A DNA stretch of 20,581 nt, taken from positions 1-20,581 of the forward strand of contig JAUWLG010000002.1 in NCBI GenBank assembly GCA_030613795.1. The letters run 5' to 3'. Source of the stretch: Helicobacteraceae bacterium. GTDB lineage: Bacteria; Campylobacterota; Campylobacteria; Campylobacterales; Sulfurimonadaceae. The notes under the pieces were generated by a model, which was not told where the DNA came from, did no database searches, and saw nothing but the letters and a program-made list of their open reading frames with translations. Shown here piece after piece: positions 15,799 to 20,581 of this stretch. Position numbers and translations under genes: made by a program. Each line of letters starts with the position of its first letter. The stretch's first letter is position 1.

Positions 15799-17962
15799 AC
15801 ATCTTCTTTGGTTCTTTCTACTTATATCAAGCCTGCATGCAGCTGATCAGGTAGAGTTTTATGCTAAAAACTTAGAGCAAAATGGAACAAAGGTGACGGC
15901 TGTTGGTGATGTTCTGATCATCTATCAAGATGCTTATATCACGGCAGACAGAGCTACTTATGACAAAAACAGTACTGAACTTGAGCTATTTGGCAATGTA
16001 GTGACCCTAAAAGGGAGTGAGTATCAACTAGTTGGTGAGTATGTCAAGTTTAATATGCAAAAAAAAGAGCGCGAAATTACGCCCTTTTTCATGTTAGAAA
16101 AAGAGTCAAAACTATGGCTCTCTGCACAAAAAACGACAGCATGTGAAAACAAATTTAACATTGAAAGTGGAATTGTTTCGGGCTGTAATCCGGATGATCC
16201 GATGTGGGAGATCTATTTTAGCAGCTCCGACTATGATGATGATACAAAATGGATGAACCTCTATAATGCCCGTTTCCATATAGGAGGGGTACCACTCTTT
16301 TACCTGCCTTATTTTGGATACTCGATGGATAGAACGAGGCGCAGTGGACTCTTAATGCCATCTTTTGGTATCTCGGGTTCCGAAGGCTTTTATTATGAAC
16401 AACCTCTCTACATTGTTATCGGCGATCGAGTTGATATAGAGATCAGGCCACAGATGCGTACCTTACGTGGTTCAGGGCTCTATGGGACCTTGCGTTTTGT
16501 TGATTCGAAGGACTCTAAAGGGAGCCTGACCTTAGGCTATTTTGGTGAAAAAGATAGTTATTTTAAAGAGAACAATCTTCAAAATGATCGACATTACGGG
16601 TTTGGATTTAAATATGAGAACAGACGAGTAATGCAAAATTGGCTGGGGCTTGATCTTAATGGGCAGTCCGGCCTCTACAGCGATGTTCAGTGGATGAATG
16701 ATGTTGATTATATCAATCTCTCAAGTAATGACACTATTAATAATGTCACTTCAAACCAGGTCTACTCACGTGTCAACCTCTTTTACAGTGAAGAAGACAA
16801 CTATTATGGAACATATTTGAAGTACTATCTGGATCTTGATCCACAAAATATTGACAAACGTAATGCAACGATCCAGAAGCTTCCAATTGTACAGTACCAC
16901 CATTACCTTGATGCCTTTTTTGAGCAACACCTCTTTTATACGCTAAATATACATGCCAATAACTATGTTCGTCAAGAGGGCAAAGCGGGGGAAGAAATAG
17001 ATATTAATCTACCCGTTTCTCTACAGGCATCTCTTTTTGATGAATATGTAAATGTGGCGTATAAGGCACAACTAAATGGACGTATGATCGATTTTAGAGG
17101 TACATCTGATGAGAATGTGATAGATGATATTTACGAACATGGATTTTATGGAAGTCTGTCTCATGTTGTGGATGTAGGCACCTATTTGACAAAAGGGTAT
17201 GAAGAGAATTCGCATACGATGGGACTTTCGGCAACCTATACTAAGTTTGGCAGTGATCAAAAGACAGGTTATTATGAAAATGTTGAAAATAACTGTTCAA
17301 TCGCTGATCCAACTAATTTAGACTGTGAATTCTACACCCTTACCAGCGTGGCGGATAACGTCGACCTGCGATTTACCCAATACCTAATCGACAGCAGTGG
17401 TAAAGAGACGATATATCATCGACTTTCGCAACCTATCATCGTGAATGAGACAAGTGACCAAGAGAGAGGGTTAGGTGATTTCGAAAATGAGTTTCGTTGG
17501 AACATTACTGATCGTATCTCATTTTATGATGACACTTTTTACAGTTTTCAACGCAACGAGTGGGTAAAGACATTGAACACACTGCGTTATCAAGACAAGA
17601 TGTTTAATGTTGGTTTCTCATATTTATATGAAAATAAGGCTTATAGAAACAAAATCGAGCCTTATACCAATTATATGAATGCTGATGCCTCTTATCGGTA
17701 TAATGAGCACTACAAGTACTTCACGAAATTTGCTTTTGATGCTGAAAAGAATATCAAAAAGTATGCGGAAGTCGGGTTTTTATACTCGAAACGGTGCTGG
17801 GACTTTGGATTGCGCTATGTAGAAAACAATCGTCCAGTTCTTTTACAAAATGGTGTTACAAGCAGTGTGTTTGACAAATATATCTATTTTACAATTATTA
17901 TGAAACCTTTAGGCGGTTCTGAAGTAAACTATAGAACTACAGATACCCTAAAAAGTCGATAA
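15791..17962 (+). CDS. lptD: LPS assembly outer-membrane protein LptD
   Basis: Outer-membrane beta-barrel that inserts LPS into the outer leaflet, working with LptE and the periplasmic bridge LptA. From the ATG at 15791 the protein (about 723 aa) has a signal peptide MSRHLLWFFLLISSLHA, cleaved before ADQ. A LptA/OstA-like jellyroll follows (VTAVGDVLIIYQDAYITADRATYDK and on), then the barrel with the conserved segment YNARFHIGGVPLFYLPYFGYSMD and GLLMPSFGIS. Many alternating aromatic strands continue to the C terminus. Cys residues (for example TACEN, SGCNP, NNCSI, LDCEF) could form disulfides as in other LptD proteins. An upstream ATG at 15761 is possible but spoils the signal peptide. The start overlaps the RDD gene end by 8 nt. 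Confidence 0.93.
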   Translation: MSRHLLWFFLLISSLHAADQVEFYAKNLEQNGTKVTAVGDVLIIYQDAYITADRATYDKNSTELELFGNVVTLKGSEYQLVGEYVKFNMQKKEREITPFFMLEKESKLWLSAQKTTACENKFNIESGIVSGCNPDDPMWEIYFSSSDYDDDTKWMNLYNARFHIGGVPLFYLPYFGYSMDRTRRSGLLMPSFGISGSEGFYYEQPLYIVIGDRVDIEIRPQMRTLRGSGLYGTLRFVDSKDSKGSLTLGYFGEKDSYFKENNLQNDRHYGFGFKYENRRVMQNWLGLDLNGQSGLYSDVQWMNDVDYINLSSNDTINNVTSNQVYSRVNLFYSEEDNYYGTYLKYYLDLDPQNIDKRNATIQKLPIVQYHHYLDAFFEQHLFYTLNIHANNYVRQEGKAGEEIDINLPVSLQASLFDEYVNVAYKAQLNGRMIDFRGTSDENVIDDIYEHGFYGSLSHVVDVGTYLTKGYEENSHTMGLSATYTKFGSDQKTGYYENVENNCSIADPTNLDCEFYTLTSVADNVDLRFTQYLIDSSGKETIYHRLSQPIIVNETSDQERGLGDFENEFRWNITDRISFYDDTFYSFQRNEWVKTLNTLRYQDKMFNVGFSYLYENKAYRNKIEPYTNYMNADASYRYNEHYKYFTKFAFDAEKNIKKYAEVGFLYSKRCWDFGLRYVENNRPVLLQNGVTSSVFDKYIYFTIIMKPLGGSEVNYRTTDTLKSR

Positions 17963-17971
17963 GGAGTGAAG

Positions 17972-18622
17972 GTGAACGGCAGAAAATATATGTTCAAAGA
18001 TCGAAGCGATGCAGCGGAGAAACTTAAAGAGCAGTTACCTCTTGATCAGATGAAACATGAGAAGTGGCATCTTGTTGCTGTCTCATCGGGTGGGCTTGAA
18101 CTGATCCATCATCTCAACAAACGTCTGCAGTTACAAAAAGATTTTCTCTTCTCTGCCGGTATCTATGCACCAAAAAACAGTGAGTGCGAGCTGGCTCGGG
18201 TAAGTGAGTACGAAGAGATCGTTATCAATGACAGACTTGTTGAGGCCTTTGAGATAACCTATGACTACATCTACGGTGAAGCTTCGCGTAAACATGAAGA
18301 GAAGATACTCAGTTATATCTACAAATACCGAAAAGGTGAACATTTTGAAGATATGCAGGGTAAAACCATTATGTTGGTGGATGAAGGGGCTGAAAGTGGT
18401 CTGAAGCTGATGGGAGCGATCAAGACAGTGTTAGCGATGAACCCAAAAGCAGTCTATGTGGCTGTTCCTGTGCTGCCGAGTGATCTGCTTGATTCTTTGG
18501 AGCCTTTAGCCGATGAGATCTTTTTAGTATCATCTTTAGATGATTATGTTGAGACAAAAAGTTATTATGAAGAGTTTGCTACAGTTACAGATGAGCAAAT
18601 CGAGCAGTACCTAGGAGAGTAA
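17972..18622 (+). CDS. Phosphoribosyltransferase-like protein
   Basis: A 216-aa soluble protein with a type I phosphoribosyltransferase fold. Near residues 133-145 a beta strand runs into the loop IMLVDEGAESGLKL, aligned with the PRPP-binding consensus VDDGxATGxT. The second acidic residue is Glu and the loop Thr is Ser. N-terminally VAVSSGGLELIHHL resembles the PPi-loop region. Related proteins in this phylum are usually annotated only as phosphoribosyltransferase; the acceptor base is unknown. AAGGAG (17961-17966) lies 5 nt before GTG 17972, which favours that start over GTG 17966. It follows lptD by 9 nt and ends 1 nt before pnp, so it is likely co-translated with both. Confidence 0.8.
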   Translation: MNGRKYMFKDRSDAAEKLKEQLPLDQMKHEKWHLVAVSSGGLELIHHLNKRLQLQKDFLFSAGIYAPKNSECELARVSEYEEIVINDRLVEAFEITYDYIYGEASRKHEEKILSYIYKYRKGEHFEDMQGKTIMLVDEGAESGLKLMGAIKTVLAMNPKAVYVAVPVLPSDLLDSLEPLADEIFLVSSLDDYVETKSYYEEFATVTDEQIEQYLGE

Positions 18623-18623
18623 G

Positions 18624-20581
18624 ATGGATTATGATGTTTTAATAGATCTAGACAATAAACACGAAGAGTATGCCCTAAACACAGTAGCAAAACAGGCAAA
18701 TGGTTCCATCTGGCTAAAAAGCGGCAAAACAGTGATGCTTGCAACGGTTGTGATCGATGAAAATGAATTTGCCGGCGGTGAGTTTTTGCCATTGACTGTT
18801 CAGTATGTTGAAAAAGCGTATGCTGCTGGAAAGTTCCCTGGCGGTTATATAAAACGTGAAACTAAGCCAAGTGATTTTGAGTCTTTGACATCACGTATTA
18901 TTGACCGCTCTCTTCGTCCTCTCTTTCCTAAAGGATTTACAAACCCGATCCAGATCACTATTATGGTCTTGAGTGCTGATGAAGAGTCTGACCTGCAGTC
19001 ACTTGCGCTTAATGCTGCTTCATCGGCACTTTACATCTCGGACATAGATATTAAAACCTCGGTGACAGCGTGCCGTGTTGGAAAGATTGATGGTGAGTTG
19101 ATCATCAACCCTAGTATGTCACAACTTTCAGAGAGTACACTGGACCTCTATGTGGCAGGCAGCAAGGATGATCTTTTGATGATCGAGATGAAAGCTCAAG
19201 GTTCAGTTGAGACAGAGCTTCTCTCAACAGCAATGGTCGATCCGATGATCGATCCTGCAATGGGTGTTGATACTATTGAGACCTATAACTCCAACATTTT
19301 GAGCGAAGAGGACTTTATAGAGATCCTTTCTCAAGCGCAGACATCACTTAAAAATGCTAACGAGGCGTATGAAAGTGCTTTTGAGACTTTTGTAAAAGAG
19401 CCGATACCTTTGGAGTTGCATACTGTTGGCGGTACCAATGAGATCGAAGTATATATCAGAGAAAACCATAGTGAAACCATTAAAGATGCGATTAGCCAGA
19501 TGGCAAAAAGTGAGCGTTCAAACGCCCTACGCGCTATTAGAAATGGCATCTTGGCTACGCATAGTGAGTGGGACAAAGAACATGTCAAGATGGCGCTTGT
19601 CCATGTGAAAACAGCGATGGTCCGTCAAGCTATTTTAGAGGAGGGTGTTCGTGCAGATGGACGAGCGCTCACCGAGATCCGTCCTATTGATATCAAGACT
19701 AATGTATTGCCTTCGGCGCACGCCTCATGCCTCTTTACACGTGGTCAGACACAAGCCTTGGTCGTCTTGACACTTGGCGGTGATAAAGATGCGCAGATGT
19801 TTGAGACATTGACTGACTCTTCGCAACAAAGTGAACGTTTTATGGTGCACTATAACTTCCCTGGCTTCTCTGTTGGCGAAGCGTCACCAATGGGTGCTCC
19901 GAAACGAAGAGAACTTGGGCACGGAAATTTGGCTAAACGTGCCTTGGAGTGTACCTTGGAATCACCGTCTAACACCATTCGTCTTGTCTCAGAGATATTG
20001 GAGTCGAACGGTTCGTCATCTATGGCGACAGTGTGTGGCGGCTACATGGCAATGCGTGCCGGTGATCTTGAGTTGACAGACACTGTTGCTGGCATAGCGA
20101 TGGGTATGGTATCAGAAGGCGATAACTACGCTATTCTCTCTGATATCACGGGACTTGAAGATCATGATGGTGATCTGGACTTTAAAGTAACAGGTTCCAA
20201 AGAGGGGATCTCTGCGCTGCAGATGGACATTAAACTGGGTGGTATTAGTCTAGAAGTCTTGAAAAAAGCACTCTTTCAAGCAAGAGATGGACGTGCACAT
20301 ATCATCGATATTATGTTGGAAGCGGAGAAAGAGATCAAACTGAGTAAAGATCTTCCAAGTAATGTTATTTTCCATATCGATCCATCTCGTGTCGGCGAGA
20401 TCATTGGTCAAGCGGGTAAGACGATCCGTGAGATCATTGAGAAGTTTGAGGTAGCGATCGACATTGATCGTAAAGGCGGTAAGGTAAAAGTCTCCGGTAC
20501 CAACCGTGAGGGCATCAAAGCAGCACGTAAACATATTGAGGGGATTGCGACTAAAGAGCGCGAAGCTGTTCCTGAGTATCA
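18624..20581 (+). CDS. pnp: Polyribonucleotide nucleotidyltransferase (PNPase), 3' end outside window
   Basis: Phosphorolytic 3'-5' exoribonuclease and part of the RNA degradation machinery. The 652 codons present show RNase PH domain 1 (about 15-145, with FPGGYIKRE and SRIIDRSLRPLFPKG) and the helical middle domain. RNase PH domain 2 (about 330-545) has GVRADGRALTEIRPI, FTRGQTQALVV, NFPGFSVGE and the catalytic stretch GIAMGMVSEGDNYAILSDI...EDHDGDLDFKVTGS. The KH domain begins near 585 with VGEIIGQAGKTIREI. The S1 domain and stop would lie beyond the window. AGGAG lies 7 nt before the ATG. The frame is open throughout, and the gene is the last seen of the purD-pnp cluster. Confidence 0.96.
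   Translation, partial: MDYDVLIDLDNKHEEYALNTVAKQANGSIWLKSGKTVMLATVVIDENEFAGGEFLPLTVQYVEKAYAAGKFPGGYIKRETKPSDFESLTSRIIDRSLRPLFPKGFTNPIQITIMVLSADEESDLQSLALNAASSALYISDIDIKTSVTACRVGKIDGELIINPSMSQLSESTLDLYVAGSKDDLLMIEMKAQGSVETELLSTAMVDPMIDPAMGVDTIETYNSNILSEEDFIEILSQAQTSLKNANEAYESAFETFVKEPIPLELHTVGGTNEIEVYIRENHSETIKDAISQMAKSERSNALRAIRNGILATHSEWDKEHVKMALVHVKTAMVRQAILEEGVRADGRALTEIRPIDIKTNVLPSAHASCLFTRGQTQALVVLTLGGDKDAQMFETLTDSSQQSERFMVHYNFPGFSVGEASPMGAPKRRELGHGNLAKRALECTLESPSNTIRLVSEILESNGSSSMATVCGGYMAMRAGDLELTDTVAGIAMGMVSEGDNYAILSDITGLEDHDGDLDFKVTGSKEGISALQMDIKLGGISLEVLKKALFQARDGRAHIIDIMLEAEKEIKLSKDLPSNVIFHIDPSRVGEIIGQAGKTIREIIEKFEVAIDIDRKGGKVKVSGTNREGIKAARKHIEGIATKEREAVPEY

Overview
This 20.6 kb window looks like a chromosomal segment of a free-living member of the Campylobacterota (Epsilonproteobacteria), most likely close to Sulfurimonas or Sulfuricurvum. 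The basis is the moderate G+C content, the style of the protein sequences, a NhaD-type antiporter, an Aer/CetB-like stand-alone PAS protein and a densely packed mix of housekeeping and signalling genes. The genus is an inference. No transposase, integrase, CRISPR array, phage gene or tRNA was seen.

Minus strand, 1-5723: a compact signalling operon transcribed right to left. The order is a PAS protein (5310-5723), a PAS-like/tandem-HPt protein (3573-5300), a three-receiver hybrid histidine kinase with a periplasmic NIT-like sensor (263-3556), and a CheY-like response regulator that runs off the left edge (1-246). Together they could form a His-Asp-His-Asp phosphorelay. Several modules are degenerate: receivers 1 and 3 of the kinase and the second HPt domain lack key residues, so they may bind or regulate rather than carry phosphate.

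5724-6075 is non-coding. It holds a 212-bp element with 44-bp terminal inverted repeats enclosing two further hairpins (MITE-like), followed by small inverted repeats.

Minus strand, 6076-8299: uvrC, interrupted by one in-frame TAA codon that separates the catalytic Asp residues from the conserved His and the HhH tail, and a DUF721/DciA-like gene upstream of it. The start of that gene overlaps head-to-head with a previously easy-to-miss 39-aa lipoprotein gene on the plus strand (8270-8389).

Plus strand, 8270-11174: small lipoprotein, nadB (L-aspartate oxidase) and nhaD (Na+/H+ antiporter), the last two sharing an ATGA overlap. guaA (GMP synthase, TTG start) follows with its own TATAAT box and is closed by a 110-bp hairpin with A and T tracts. 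hemD comes next. Between hemD and purD lies a ~200-nt non-coding gene with its own TATAAT box whose fold and end sequences match 6S RNA.

Plus strand, 14072-20581: a tight purD - RDD membrane protein - lptD - phosphoribosyltransferase-like - pnp cluster joining purine synthesis, outer-membrane LPS assembly and RNA turnover. pnp runs off the right edge.
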